A stretch of 64,000 nucleotides of DNA from Symbiodinium natans (GCA_905221605.1 CAJNDS010000269.1:682767-746766), one strand, 5' to 3'. Positions 1 through 9,080 are shown, counted from the stretch's first letter. The notes: generated by a model from the letters alone, not told the origin. Translations and numbers: made by a program.

Positions 1-59
1 GATTTTAGGGTTTAGAAAACCCTAACTCCGAATCCCAACAAGATCTGGCAAGCAAAAGA

Positions 60-700
60 GATCAGGCAGTGGGGAGCAAGCCGGCCATCATCGCAAATCA
101 GTGCAGCTCCTGGCCTGCACATCCCCTAAACCCTAAACCCTAAACCCTAAACCCTAAACCCTAAACCCTAAACCCTAAACCCTAGGGCTTGGGGCTTAGA
201 CTTGTAGGGGGCTTGGGGTTTAGGATTTTTGAAGTTTAGGGTTTAGGAGTTTGGGGTTCAGTGTTTGGGGTTTAGGATTTGGGGTTTAGGAGGGTTTAGG
301 TCTTAGACCAGAAGCCCCCAATGTAGCCAACCCCCACCTGGCAGGGTTTAGGGTTGAGGATTAGGGCTTAGTGTCCCTAAACCACAAACCCTGAACCCCA
401 AAACTTTCTTGTTCCATGGCTAGCAGTTCTGGTCAGAACCGAAGTGGTCTTCAGAGCATCTGAGCCAGGAATCACGTACTTTGAGCAGAAGGACACAGGG
501 TTGAAGGGGCTTCAGAAGGTCGGGGTTTAAATGGGACTTTTGCAGACCTTTGGAAACCCTAAACTTATAACGCTTAACGCTAAACCCCAAGGTCGGCAGC
601 CTTGTCTACTTGGAGTCCTTGATGGGCTCGGCTGAATGCACAGTCCCGAGAATCTCAAGCATGTTTTTTTTTACCCTAAACCCTAAACCCTAAACCCTAA
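60..700. repeat. Left-edge telomere-like arrays
   Basis: Perfect CCCTAAA heptamers occur at about 124-183 and 673-705. Between them lies degenerate G-rich TTTAGGG-like sequence. The GC-rich stretch 66-122 stays open for about 19 codons and could be an exon, but nothing in it is recognisable. No gene is called here. Confidence 0.75.
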
Positions 701-754
701 ACCCTTTAGCATTGGAAACAGGCCACATATAAAGTCACAGATAGTAGTACATTT

Positions 755-800
755 ATTCTTAGGGGGGTTCTTAAGCAACCAGTAGACACTCCAAGATGTG
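755..800. mobile_element. Family H element end (partial)
   Basis: Contains the family H terminus GGTTCTTAAGCAA followed by CAGTAGAC, matching the right end of the complete copy at 53665-53795. The partner end is not seen. Confidence 0.35.
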
Positions 801-880
801 AACCAATAGCCACACATGCCGGATCACGTCGGATCCAAGCGAGGGTCGCTATGTCAGGAGGCAGTCTCATCTGAGGTACG

Positions 881-965
881 GGTTTAGGGTTTGGGTTTAG
901 GGTTTAGGGTTTAGGGTTTAGGGTTTAGGGTTTAGGGTTTAGGGTTTAGGGTTTAGGGTTTAGGG
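881..965. repeat. Interstitial (TTTAGGG)n array
   Basis: About eleven nearly perfect TTTAGGG heptamers on the plus strand, inside the window and away from any chromosome end. Confidence 0.95.
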
Positions 966-1332
966 GAGGTACATGCCCTTCGAGGCTTGTCAGCGTATCC
1001 AGGAATTACTTCCGGCCATTCCCCCTAGCAACATCCTCGGCTTTGGCAGACGTACTCTAACCCTAACCCCTAAGAAGCGCGCCACCCAAAGTATAAGCGT
1101 TGAACCCCAGACAAGCACTAAGCCTGAAACCACTGAACATACCATCTTTTTTTTTTCAGCCGTGTTTTTGTTTAACGTTTTCTTTATTTTTGTAATACGT
1201 GTACGCAATTTAGCAACAATGATTGCTTTCAGCGGCAGGAATTCCTCGAGGCTTCCGTTGACATGGCGGATTCGGCTATGGGCCGAAGGCTGCGAGGCGG
1301 GTAACGCGCGAGTGTTGGGATCACCTTTATCC

Positions 1333-1425
1333 GTTTATCTACTTTGCTTAAGAACCACCACCCCCCCCCCCCCCCCAAAAAAAAAAAAAAAAAAAAAAAG
1401 TATATATATATATATATATGAAATT
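1333..1425. repeat. Family H end plus poly-C, poly-A and TA run
   Basis: A family H-like terminus (TATCTACTTTGCTTAAGAAC) runs into about 16 C, about 23 A and a TA dinucleotide run. Nothing here supports a gene. The long frames across it are low-complexity. Confidence 0.5.
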
Positions 1426-1826
1426 TCGTTAGACAGGTTTATTATAGGATCTAAGGTTACAGTTTGCACAAGAGCCACCCAAGAGTTTAAGAGCTTTCTG
1501 CTTCCTGGGTTACTCTGGGGTATGGTTGTCGTGCTCTAGGGGACGCTCAGACTATGGGGTCCCTAAGCCCTATAAACCCAAAACCCTAAACCCCCAGAAA
1601 CGGCTTAGTAAAGACCTGGTTGACCCTTTTAACCTACAGGGATTCCTTTTGGGGAGCTCCCAACGTCTTGGTCCCTGAACCCTACTATAACCCCTACAAA
1701 ACCCTACAAACAAAAACCCATAAACCCTATAATCCCTCATAGGGTTCTCAAAACCCTATGAAGCCCGAAAAGAGCCCCATTAACCCCTGTTTAAAAAAGT
1801 CACTAATCCAGAAGCCCCAGACCCTT

Positions 1827-1990
1827 AACCTAAGTTCAGGCATCTTTGTTGTCACTAAGCCCTAAACCCTAAACCCAACCCCCAAACCCCAAACCCTAAA
1901 CCCTAAACCCTAAACCCTAAACCCTAAACCCCAAACCCCAAACCCCAAACCCCAAACCCTAAACCCTAAACCTAAGTTCAGGCATCTTTG
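1827..1990. repeat. Telomere-like array between 22-bp direct repeats
   Basis: A perfect 22-nt direct repeat (1827-1848 and 1969-1990, core AAGTTCAGGCATCTTTG) brackets a mixed CCCTAAA/CCCCAAA array. The right copy contains the acceptor AG and first codons of the exon at 1982. The left copy is a decayed duplicate of the same exon edge. Confidence 0.85.
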
Positions 1991-2085
1991 CCGATGGCTC
2001 CTCGGCCCTGGAACTCTTCGTGTTACTTGAGGCGGGGCCTGGGGCGCTGAATCCCAGCGCCCAGTGGAGCGGGCGCGAGGTGTAA
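1982..2085 (+). CDS. Unrecognised terminal exon candidate
   Basis: After acceptor TTCAG the frame runs from phase 2 through about 33 codons (residues include ADGSSALELFVLLEAGPGAL) to TAA at 2083-2085. Codon texture looks coding, but no family is recognised. Upstream exons are not identified. Confidence 0.4.
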
Positions 2086-2110
2086 CATAGGGGTTTAGGG
2101 TTTAGGGTTT

Positions 2111-2238
2111 AGGATGAATAATTACTCACAGTATTCCCTTATGGCCCTTTTTACTTATACTACAATAACCGCCCTCCCCCCCCCCCCCCCCCCCCCCCCC
2201 CTAAACGCTATTCTATTTATTCAGGCCCCTATATTACA
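2111..2238. mobile_element. Family B inverted-repeat element (left end eroded)
   Basis: Shares with other family B copies the internal block AGTATTCCCTTATGGCCC, a poly-C stretch and the right terminus TATTCAGGCCCCTATATTAC. The left TIR is replaced by telomere-like sequence. Confidence 0.6.
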
Positions 2239-2887
2239 GAGGGTTAGGATCTATAAAACCCGAGCTTGAGGGCTTGTCGCTTGTAAGTTCCTTAAACCCT
2301 AAACCCTAAACCCTAAACTTGAGTTTTGTTTTTCTGCTTGTGCGTTTTAGGGTTTGGTGTGTTTTTCTTTCGGGGCGAGACAGTTTGGGGACAGAAGACC
2401 TTGCACCCTGCACCTTTACTGTGAGGGGGATCGGGAGGTGGAGGATCTGGGGTTTAGGGTTTAGGGTTTGGGGTTTAGGGTTTAGGGTTTAGGGGCGGGC
2501 CGTTAGAACTGCTAGGCTTCACCTAGGAACACCCAGCCTTGCCTCGACGTTCCTTTCTCAAACCCCAAAACCCTAAACCCCTTAAGATCCCTAAACCCTA
2601 AACCCTAAAGCCCTTAGAATCCCCAACCCCTAAAGGCCCAGAGCCCTAATGTGTTCCCGGCCGGATGGCTTCCTGCGTCTCCGCACAGAGCCGAACTTAA
2701 ACCCTAGCCTCCAAACCTCCTAGCCCTCCTTCAAGTAGCCCTAAGCCAAAACCCCAAAGCCTCAAACCCTAAACCCTAAACCCCAAACCCTAAGCCCCCA
2801 AACCCTAAACCCCAAACCCTAAAAACCCTAAACCCTTAAACCCCAAAAACCCCAAACCCTAAACCTAAACCCTCTACCCCAATGAAG

Positions 2888-2954
2888 AGCCAAAATTGAG
2901 GGCCTGCAGCCTGACGAGCTGCCCGAGCGCCTGCTTGGTGGGCTCCGGTGCCAA
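2888..2954 (+). CDS. Unrecognised exon candidate
   Basis: Open frame with residues AKIEGLQPDELPERLLGGLR, preceded by AAG and followed by a GT (CAA|GTTGTTTTAG). Flanked by telomere-like arrays on both sides. No family recognised. Confidence 0.4.
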
Positions 2955-2977
2955 GTTGTTTTAGGGGGGGGGGGGGT

Positions 2978-3062
2978 TAGGGTTTAGGGTTTAGGGTTTA
3001 GGGTTTAGGGTTTAGGGTTTAGGGTTTAGGGTTTAGGGTTTAGGGTTTAGGGTTTAGGGTTA
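2978..3062. repeat. Interstitial (TTTAGGG)n array
   Basis: A G-run followed by about eleven perfect TTTAGGG units. Confidence 0.95.
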
Positions 3063-3345
3063 GGGCCCCGTAAGCCTTGGAGGGTTTAGGGTTCAAGGTT
3101 TAGGGTTTAGGGCAGGGGGCTTAGTATAAATCTTGGTTGGTTTTGGGGTCGTCATGTTTAGGAATTGAGTTTGGGTCGGGGGATGATCTCGGGATCATTG
3201 CGTGCGACATGCTCTTGACACATTGGGCAGAGTAAAGTGCCCTTTCGGACTTTCTTAAAATGCAAACTTAAAAGCTTCGGTTTAGAGCATGAGGGTGGGA
3301 GAGAGGATACCCTAAACCCCTAATTACACCTCTGCACCGCTACAG

Positions 3346-3457
3346 GGCTTTGGGCGCCTTCAACCCCAGAGCCGCCGAGCTCTGGGCCCCCCCGGGGCTG
3401 AGGCTGGCCCTGTGCCACGTCGACATGCGCAACGTGGCCGAGCCTGGACACGCCTGA
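3346..3457 (+). CDS. Unrecognised exon candidate
   Basis: Acceptor CTACAG, then an open frame with FNPRAAELWAPPGLRLALCH to TGA at 3455-3457. A GC donor just before the stop (CAC|GC) is an alternative. It may belong with the exon at 2888. An overlapping minus-strand frame exists but its continuation looks weaker here. Confidence 0.4.
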
Positions 3458-3614
3458 GCTCGGAGGTTTAGAATCCCGCCAAAAGAATACCAGGGAACAG
3501 GCCCTACATTGCCCTTACAAGGAAGACTCTTAGTTTCTTTTGGGGGGGCGGGGGGGTGGGGGGTCTTAAGCAAAATAGTGGCCTTAGACCCTATAAACCT
3601 ATGTACCGCAATAG

Positions 3615-3885
3615 AGGGGTCTGTGCAGCAGCCTCTCCCGGAACACGTTGCACGTGCGTTGCGCTGAAGCCGGTTGATCAAAGAATCGACTGCTTTGCTG
3701 AACTCTGGCAAGACGTCGGGACTCAGTTTCTTCGAAGCGCGCCACGCATACAAACAAAGCTTTGCTGCCAGAGCCACAGAAAGCATGCTGCCAGCTGAAC
3801 CCTAAACCCTAAACTCCCTGGCGCGCTCTTCAAGTCCTTTTCTCAAGGTCTGGTCGTCATCGACCAGGTTGGAGCGCGCCTCGTG
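3615..3885 (-). CDS. Two minus-strand exon candidates
   Basis: Reading right to left, 3885-3815 gives ARSNLVDDDQTLRKGLEERA and 3795-3615 gives MLSVALAAKLCLYAWRASKK followed by LSPDVLPEFSKAVDSLINRL. They are separated by only about 23 nt of TTTAGGG-type sequence carrying a stop codon. The helical texture looks coding. Either the short telomere-like insert is a very small intron, or the segment is a broken gene. No family is recognised. Confidence 0.4.
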
Positions 3886-4740
3886 GCACTACGTCCTGTA
3901 TCCTGTCGTCCTCATAGGCACGGGATGTTGAGTGGGGCAGTGAACAATGGTAGGAGCAATCCCTTGAAGGCTTTTCGTTCCTCGTCCTGGTGCAGCCTTC
4001 GTCTATATGCCGTTTCCGGTACAAGGCTCTCTAGCTTCGCAGCTTATGCTCAGCTCGTCTGGCGAGAAATTTCAGACCTCGGTGGCGCTGTGCGAAGCAG
4101 CCTTGCAGGCGCAGCTATTGCGTGGTGTCGGAAGAACATGTCTGGTTGGCACCTGAGTTCCCGGTTTCCGCACCTGGGTTCCCATTCTTGGCACCACTTG
4201 TAGCCAGCCATGTAGGGCTGCCCGGGCCAGTTTCACCATGCGCGAACGCTGGAGGGTTGTTTTGCCATGTTCCTCTCCCTACAGCACTGTTGCAATGCAC
4301 GCTGCAGTTCACGCTGCATCAGGCTCCGTTTTACGCTGTCAGCTTCTGTGACAACATGATCGGCTCACGCCCCGGAGATCACGAGTTGGTTGCTTTTGGG
4401 TATCCATGGAATGGACACGCAACCCTAAACCCTAATCCCTAATCCCTAATCCCTGCCCAGGTGATGTGCTAACGAGTCTGGCCAGACCCCTTCGGGACCG
4501 GCTGCATGGAAGCCGTTGACCAAAGACGGGGTAGCTTGGTGGTTGAACATTTGAGGGTTTGGCCGTGCCTTTGGTGGACATCCGCGCCGTATGCGCCGTT
4601 AGACGAAGGCAGTTTCAAAAAGCATACTCCTGTTGCCCAACCTACTTTCATACGGGACCAGGGTGTTAGGGCCCTTCAAACAGGCTTACGAAGGGCTTCT
4701 TGTAAGGCCAAGCATCCCCCTCAAGGGTTTAGGGTTTAGG
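3886..4740. other. No supported gene; overlapping weak frames
   Basis: Several 60-106 codon frames overlap on both strands with no recognisable motif, no splice-consistent edges and only short telomere-like tracts near 4424-4455 and 4725-4750. Confidence 0.4.
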
Positions 4741-4750
4741 GTTTAGGGTT

Positions 4751-4858
4751 GGTACTTGCCAAGCAGTTGCCAGCCCCCCAGCTCACCTGGCATCGCAGGA
4801 TGTGCCGGCGGCCATTTGTTACCTCAGCGCCGGGCTGAGACTGGCGCACGCGGGCAGG
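4751..4858 (+). CDS. Unrecognised exon candidate
   Basis: Open frame with residues SQDVPAAICYLSAGLRLAHA, bounded by TTTAGGG repeats upstream and GGGCAGG|GTATAT downstream. A minus-strand frame also exists. No family recognised. Confidence 0.3.
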
Positions 4859-4897
4859 GTATATAGATGATAAGAATGGATAGATATGTGATGTGTG

Positions 4898-4928
<31 letters not shown>

Positions 4929-5103
4929 TCATACTTCATATTCAAACAGGAACCCCCCCCAAAAAAAACAAACAAAAAAAATGGGGGGGGTTTCTCATGA
5001 AGGAACCCCGCACGCAGTGTGGCAAACACTCAGCGCGCGCCGCATGAGACGCGAGAGCCGAGGCTCCCATCATCCACAGCTGCAGTCGTCCATGGAACCT
5101 TGG

Positions 5104-5187
5104 GTTTGGGGTTTAGGGTTGAGGGTTTAGGGTTTAGGGTTGAGGGTTTAGGGTTGAGGGTTTAGGGTTTAGGGTTTAGGGTTTAGG
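5104..5187. repeat. Interstitial (TTTAGGG)n array
   Basis: TTTAGGG/TTGAGGG heptamers directly left of the family A copy at 5190. Confidence 0.9.
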
Positions 5188-5189
5188 GG

Positions 5190-5300
5190 CTTGGTAGCCC
5201 AGTGGTGCCCTTTTGCCCTGTTGGCTGGTTCAAGACTCCCTTGTCTGAAGTAGCCAACCCCGAAAAGGGTGCCCTTATGGCATGGTTACTGGGCTACTAA
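5190..5300. mobile_element. Family A inverted-repeat element A1
   Basis: Begins CTTGGTAGCCCAGTGGTGCC and ends TTACTGGGCTACTAA, so the ends are inverted repeats. Internally GTGCCCTTTTG and CGAAAAGGGTGCCC also pair. It lies upstream of the first recognised EXS exon and is joined to it by a CCCTAAA array that ends CCAAG, which is the likely acceptor. Confidence 0.8.
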
Positions 5301-5344
5301 TTCCCTAAACCCTAAACCCTAAACCCTAAACCCTAAACCCCAAG

Positions 5345-6339
5345 GAACGGTTCATCCGCAACGGGAGCACATGCCCGGCTTGGGAGACGCACTACGTGCA
5401 GCCACTGATAGGAGGGGCTCCTTTCTGGTTCCGGCTGCTCCAGCGCCTCACTGGGGTTTATAAGGGTTTAGGGTTTAGGGATGTTTAGGGTTTAGTGTTT
5501 AGGGTTTAGGGATTTGTAGGGTTTAGGGTTTAGGGTTTAGGGGTTAGGTTTAGGGTCTTGGCAGCGCAGTGGTACCCTTTGCCCCTTTTTGTTGGTTCAA
5601 GGTTCCCTTGTAAAGTAATCAACCCCAAAAAGTCTACCCTTGCAGTAGTATGGTTGCTGGGCCACTAAGGTGCGCGCGCAGGTACTATGACACTGGCCAA
5701 AGCCGCCATCTGTTAAACCTGGGGAAGTACGCTGCCAGCCTTCTCGTGGTCGTGATCAGCAAGACAGGTTACGAGACGTGGGTCGTTGTGCTGGTCTCGG
5801 CGGTCGCCACGCTCTATGCGGCGATTTGGGACGTCACCATGGATTGGGGCCTGGGCTTCGAGGAGGTTTTTTTGGGCCGCTTCAACGCCATGCAGGGTGA
5901 GGGTGCCCGGATGCTGGCCAGCCCCCGAAGCTACACGGGCGAGGCCCCCCCTTCACCGCAGTCCGGCTCTTGGCACGACTTGATGGGCCCCACGCGGCCC
6001 AGCCAGCCCCAAAGGCATTTCCCCCGAAGCCTCTACTACACCTTCATTCTCATGGACATCGCCTTGCGGCTGACGTGGGTGCTCACCCTGATGCCTGTCA
6101 CGATCCTGTCTGAAGACATTGTGGTTCGCGAGATCCTTCATTGCTTCATGACCGTGGCCGAGATATTCCGCCGCACCTTCTGGGCGATCCTGCGTATTGA
6201 GTATGAGCAGGTGGCAAATGCCAGTGGCTACCGAGCCTTGCTGTGGGTTCCTATGAAAGTGGGACAGCGCGCCGGCGAGACGGAGGTACGGTCCGCGAGG
6301 AGCAGGAGAAGCAGCTTCGCGCAGCGGTTGCTCCACTAG
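5345..6339 (+). CDS. EXS-domain (XPR1/SYG1/ERD1-like) membrane protein, C-terminal exons
   Basis: Two exons, 5345-5442 and 5670-6339, join across a GC-AG intron (CTCCA|GC...CTAAG|GTGC). The junction gives PFWFRLLQCARRYYDTGQ, the classical EXS signature in which an RLLQC-type segment runs into RRYxDT, followed by LLNLGKY. Further family marks are WDVTMDWGLG, two strongly hydrophobic segments (around ASLLVVVISKTGYETWVV and FILMDIALRLTWVLTLMPVT) and FRRTFWAILRIEYEQVANAS. In XPR1/SYG1 proteins this domain forms the phosphate-export channel; ERD1-like members act in the Golgi. No SPX domain was found upstream, and the N-terminal exons are not identified. The frame ends at TAG 6337-6339 after a basic tail. 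The intron contains a telomere-like array plus family A element A2, whose right end supplies the acceptor AG. Family call strong, exact function inferred. Confidence 0.85.
5557..5669. mobile_element. Family A inverted-repeat element A2, inside the EXS intron
   Basis: Left end CTTGGCAGCGCAGTGGTACC and right end TTGCTGGGCCACTAAG are inverted repeats. The final AAG is the splice acceptor of the next EXS exon, so the element edge and the intron edge coincide. Confidence 0.85.
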
Positions 6340-6545
6340 AGGGGCGGACAGCTGACGGATCTGACTCTACTGGTGACTCGTGCGGCCATGTTAATGAGCA
6401 TTATGATTTTAGCGTTACTCTAGCACCAGGCCTACCAGGCCTGCCCTGTACCTTCCAAGAAGTTGCAGTTGCACAAACAAGGCGGCTCGCCAAGGGCGGG
6501 CGCAGGGACAGCGTGTGCAGAGTTCTTTGTGCCCCTAAACCCTAA
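6340..6545 (+). other. Probable 3' flank of EXS gene
   Basis: A frame overlaps the EXS exon in another register and continues to 6545, but it has no motif. I read this as 3' untranslated or intergenic sequence. Confidence 0.3.
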
Positions 6546-6561
6546 ACCCTAAACTGTTCAG

Positions 6562-6660
6562 GCAGCACACCAGCCTGATGCGTCTCCTGGCTCAGATGGA
6601 TGACATATCAGTGGTGACAGATTGTTTGGCATCGGTTCGTGAGCCTCTTAAACGGCCAAA
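6562..6660 (+). CDS. Unrecognised exon candidate
   Basis: Acceptor GTTCAG, then QHTSLMRLLAQMDDISVVTD and CLASVREPLKRP, ending against a poly-G run and a family B remnant. Good coding texture. No family recognised. Confidence 0.45.
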
Positions 6661-6715
6661 TGGGGGGGGGGGGTTATGATAATAATGGGCCCCTAATATA
6701 ATAGTAGTATCCTTG
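6661..6715. mobile_element. Family B element remnant
   Basis: A G-run followed by TTATGATAATAATGGGCCCC and AATATAATAG, resembling the inner part and terminus of family B. Too short to show both ends. Confidence 0.3.
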
Positions 6716-6811
6716 CATACTGAGGATCTCAACATGGTACCTCAAATATCCCAAGACCCCATGTATGTCTGGTTCTGTCTGTATAAGACTGTGCTCTGTT
6801 TGGGCACATCG

Positions 6812-7143
6812 TTAGTCGCCATGGCTTACAGCGATGCAGGCCTGGCCCAACCACACCACGACATGGGTTGGTAAGAGATTCATGAACCTTCTGAACTGAT
6901 CCGCCTCAAGCTCATCATAATGTGGGGGGGGGGGGGGGCTCGAAACTAGAAGGGAACCTTTTTTGGGGGGGTCATCTTTCCTGTAGTACGGAGACCCCAT
7001 CTTGCAGGACCGTGCAGCTGTTGCAGCCAGGCGCTGGTACTCACAGGAGCCACAGATTTTCACCGTTCAACCGGGCATTTTCGCCACTTGTTTCAGGCAC
7101 CTACATGGTCCACGGCGAGCTCGCCTGCACAAAGGACTCCTAG
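6812..7143 (-). CDS. Exon candidates, strand ambiguous
   Basis: On the minus strand, 7063-6985 reads KICGSCEYQRLAATAARSCK and 6925-6825 reads YDELEADQFRRFMNLLPTHV, separated by a C-rich run and followed by a GTAAGC donor. On the plus strand, 6984-7140 is also open for about 50 codons (YGDPILQDRAAVAARRWYSQ), and a good GTAAGA donor lies near 6871. One strand must be a shadow and I cannot tell which. Confidence 0.3.
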
Positions 7144-7171
7144 TAGTAGAGTAGGGTTTAGGGTTTAGGGT

Positions 7172-7453
7172 TTAGGGTTTAGGGTAACCTTTAACCTTTT
7201 TGGGGTAGTATAATTCCCTCATAATCCCACAGGTTAATCTGCAATTCCCCCAGGTTACTGGATAATTAGGGACTCCGCCCACGCCTTCACGTACGTTGAA
7301 TGCCTCAGCCGTCGTTTGTCGAGAGTTCGGGGGCAATGTGTAGAGGACATCAATGATGTCGACCAACTGTATCCTTTCTTTTTTTGCTAGATATGTGTAC
7401 CGTGGGAGACATGTCTGCTGTTGTCGAAGCACGGCGACGCCACGGTCCTCCAC
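7172..7453 (-). CDS. Unrecognised minus-strand exon candidate
   Basis: Minus frame with LAKKERIQLVDIIDVLYTLP and PNSRQTTAEAFNVREGVGG, open for about 90 codons. The right part is coding-like. The left 40 codons run toward a telomere-like array and are doubtful. Confidence 0.35.
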   Translation of the reverse strand: MEDRGVAVLRQQQTCLPRYTYLAKKERIQLVDIIDVLYTLPPNSRQTTAEAFNVREGVGGVPNYPVTWGNCRLTCGIMRELYYPKKVKGYPKP

Positions 7454-7624
7454 CCAGTTTCGGTCATCACAAGCACATCAAGAGGCTGACAAATCTCATG
7501 GTTTTGTTGTGGTGAAGTGCCACAAGAAAGTGTCTCCACAGGAATGTTGCTGGAAACCAATTCTCGAGACTCAAAGCTTTCTCAATGGCAAGTCAGAGGA
7601 CCGACCGTTCTGATTTGTTTCAAG

Positions 7625-7794
7625 GTCCGCCACTTGTCTGAAGGTGGCATTGCATGCGCCATGTCACATTTTAAAGCGTTGAAAACCGTGGCAGATCATC
7701 CCACAGCGCAGTGGGTTTGACCCTAAACCCGAAACCCTAAACCCTAAACCCTCTGGAGGACGATCTTGAAGCACTTGTGCCCATTGAATTTTGA
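7625..7794 (+). CDS. Glycosyltransferase family 25-like exon pair
   Basis: Exon 7625-7714 (after acceptor TTTCAAG) encodes EGGIACAMSHFKALKTVADH and PTAQW. This matches the GT25/LPS-glycosyltransferase pattern of a glycine-cysteine-serine-histidine block followed about 15 residues later by tryptophan. The next open stretch, from 7753, reads LEDDLEALVP, which is the EDD motif expected directly after it. The first donor is GT (TGG|GTTTGACC) and the gap is a CCCTAAA array. With an AG acceptor at 7757-7758 the join yields W-DDLE and loses part of the motif, so the exact splice is unresolved. The upstream region 7353-7612 is open in plus frames but not recognisable. Confidence 0.5.
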
Positions 7795-8020
7795 GAATCC
7801 CAATCCCTAAGCCCCAGACCCAGTGAGGTGGCCCGCCGGTGCCATGCAGTCCGACTGCCCCATGCAAATCTCAGCCGCTCCCCTGTGGCTATTCCGCCTC
7901 TGACGCCAGACTCTCAAGACGGTTTTCAAGACTCGCCCTTAAACTCTACAAAAGCCCGAAACAAACCTTAACAAACCCCAAATGGACCCTATAAACCGTA
8001 TACAAAGCCCCAAGCCCTAA

Positions 8021-8224
8021 ACCCTCCTGCTACTGCGAAGGACGGACGTTGCCAAAGCCTTGGCAAGGAGGCTGGGCCATAACGACAGGGGCCTGAATAG
8101 TTGGAAGAGGGTTTGGGGGAGTATTGTAGTATAATCATAAAGGGACCCTAAGGGAATACCATCACCATTTATTCCGACCCCTATATTACGCTGGGCTCTG
8201 GTCTCAGCCAAAATGGCCCTGTAA
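8021..8224 (+). CDS. Unrecognised two-exon candidate split by family B element
   Basis: Exon 8021-8090 reads LLLRRTDVAKALARRLGHND. A GC donor (AGGG|GCCTGAATAG) lies exactly in the left TIR of element B3. The acceptor GTCTCAG at 8207 returns to KMAL and TAA at 8222-8224 in phase. No family recognised. Confidence 0.45.
8087..8189. mobile_element. Family B inverted-repeat element B3
   Basis: Left end AGGGGCCTGAATAG and right end ATTCCGACCCCTATATTAC are inverted repeats. The interior carries ATAAAGGGACCCTAAGGGAA and TATTGTAGTATAA, as in other B copies. Confidence 0.75.
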
Positions 8225-8829
8225 AGGGCCCTGTACTGACGGATTGCGGTTCCTGAGTCCCGCCCGGATTTAGACCAAAGGCGGTAGGCCTCGCTTGGCT
8301 GCTGAAATTTTATGCGACCCGCCGCCGGGAGTGGCCTTTGCCGAAGGGGTGGCTAAGAGCAGTGGGGTGGGGGATGGATGGGGGGGGGGGTGGAAGCCGT
8401 CCTGACGAACCGTCCGTTCTCGGATGCTGGTCGGCGAGGGCTGGGTACCCATTTCAGGCAAGAAGTGCGGTGGGCTGATTGAAGGCTCCCAAACTCGGAG
8501 GTCCCGGTGGATCAGCGCACTACTTCTGGTGGTTGAAGAAGGGTTGGCAAAGCCCGATTTCGTGGACGGACGACAACATACCACGGAGGATGGTAACGGT
8601 GTGGCTGGTGGTAGTCTGGTAGTGGTAGTGAGTGAGGATGAGGACGATGACCAAGGAGCGTGAGCGGACCCTGCTTTTGCTGCATCTTTGGTGCTGCAGC
8701 CCTGAAGCCCTTGTCTGGCGAACCTAACTTCGGTGCTAGGCAAAGACGAGACTCCGAGTCAAGGCAGGGCGCGCGTGAGCCTGAGCAGCTTGGGGATACC
8801 TCGGAGGTTTTCAGAGCAGGGCACGGAGT
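8225..8829. other. Low-confidence GC-rich region
   Basis: Frames overlap on both strands with serine/threonine- and proline-rich texture. No motif, and no splice-consistent choice of frame. Confidence 0.3.
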
Positions 8830-8958
8830 CACACGCATGAAAGGCCAAGAAAGGTGCTGCGTGCCGCCGCTCCGGAAGGACTTGAAGCACTTGGGGACGA
8901 GTTCGTCTTTTGCCGTTGCCAATCTTTCAACTCGTCGCAGGACCTCCCCATGGTCCAG
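8830..8958 (-). CDS. Unrecognised minus-strand exon candidate
   Basis: Minus-strand acceptor GTCTAG at 8959-8964, then LDHGEVLRRVERLATAKDEL and VPKCFKSFRSGGTQ. The frame continues leftward with weaker texture. No family recognised. Confidence 0.4.
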
Positions 8959-9021
8959 CTAGACCTCGATCTGCTTCCGTGATGAGCTGAGCAAGGTTGC
9001 AGGTATGGTTGACGGGCTCTA

Positions 9022-9080
9022 GACGCAATCCTTGCGAAGTTGTGTGGTGGGCAGCAGCATCCCATGCAGACTAGCCATAT
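9022..9080 (-). CDS. Short minus-strand exon candidate
   Basis: Reads DMASLHGMLLPTTQLRKDCV in the same frame and strand as the exon at 8830-8958, separated by stops. Possibly the preceding exon. Confidence 0.3.

Noticed and set aside
1-200. A real chromosome end at the left edge
   Set aside because: The heptamers are short, in both orientations and equally common across all 64 kb, so they do not mark a terminus.
973-1539. 188-codon plus-strand frame
   Set aside because: Crosses poly-C, poly-A and TA repeats and telomere-like sequence; residue composition is low-complexity and no part is recognisable.
5190-5300. tRNA gene based on A-box and B-box-like words
   Set aside because: No cloverleaf, anticodon arm or acceptor stem can be drawn; the ends are inverted repeats of a repeated element.
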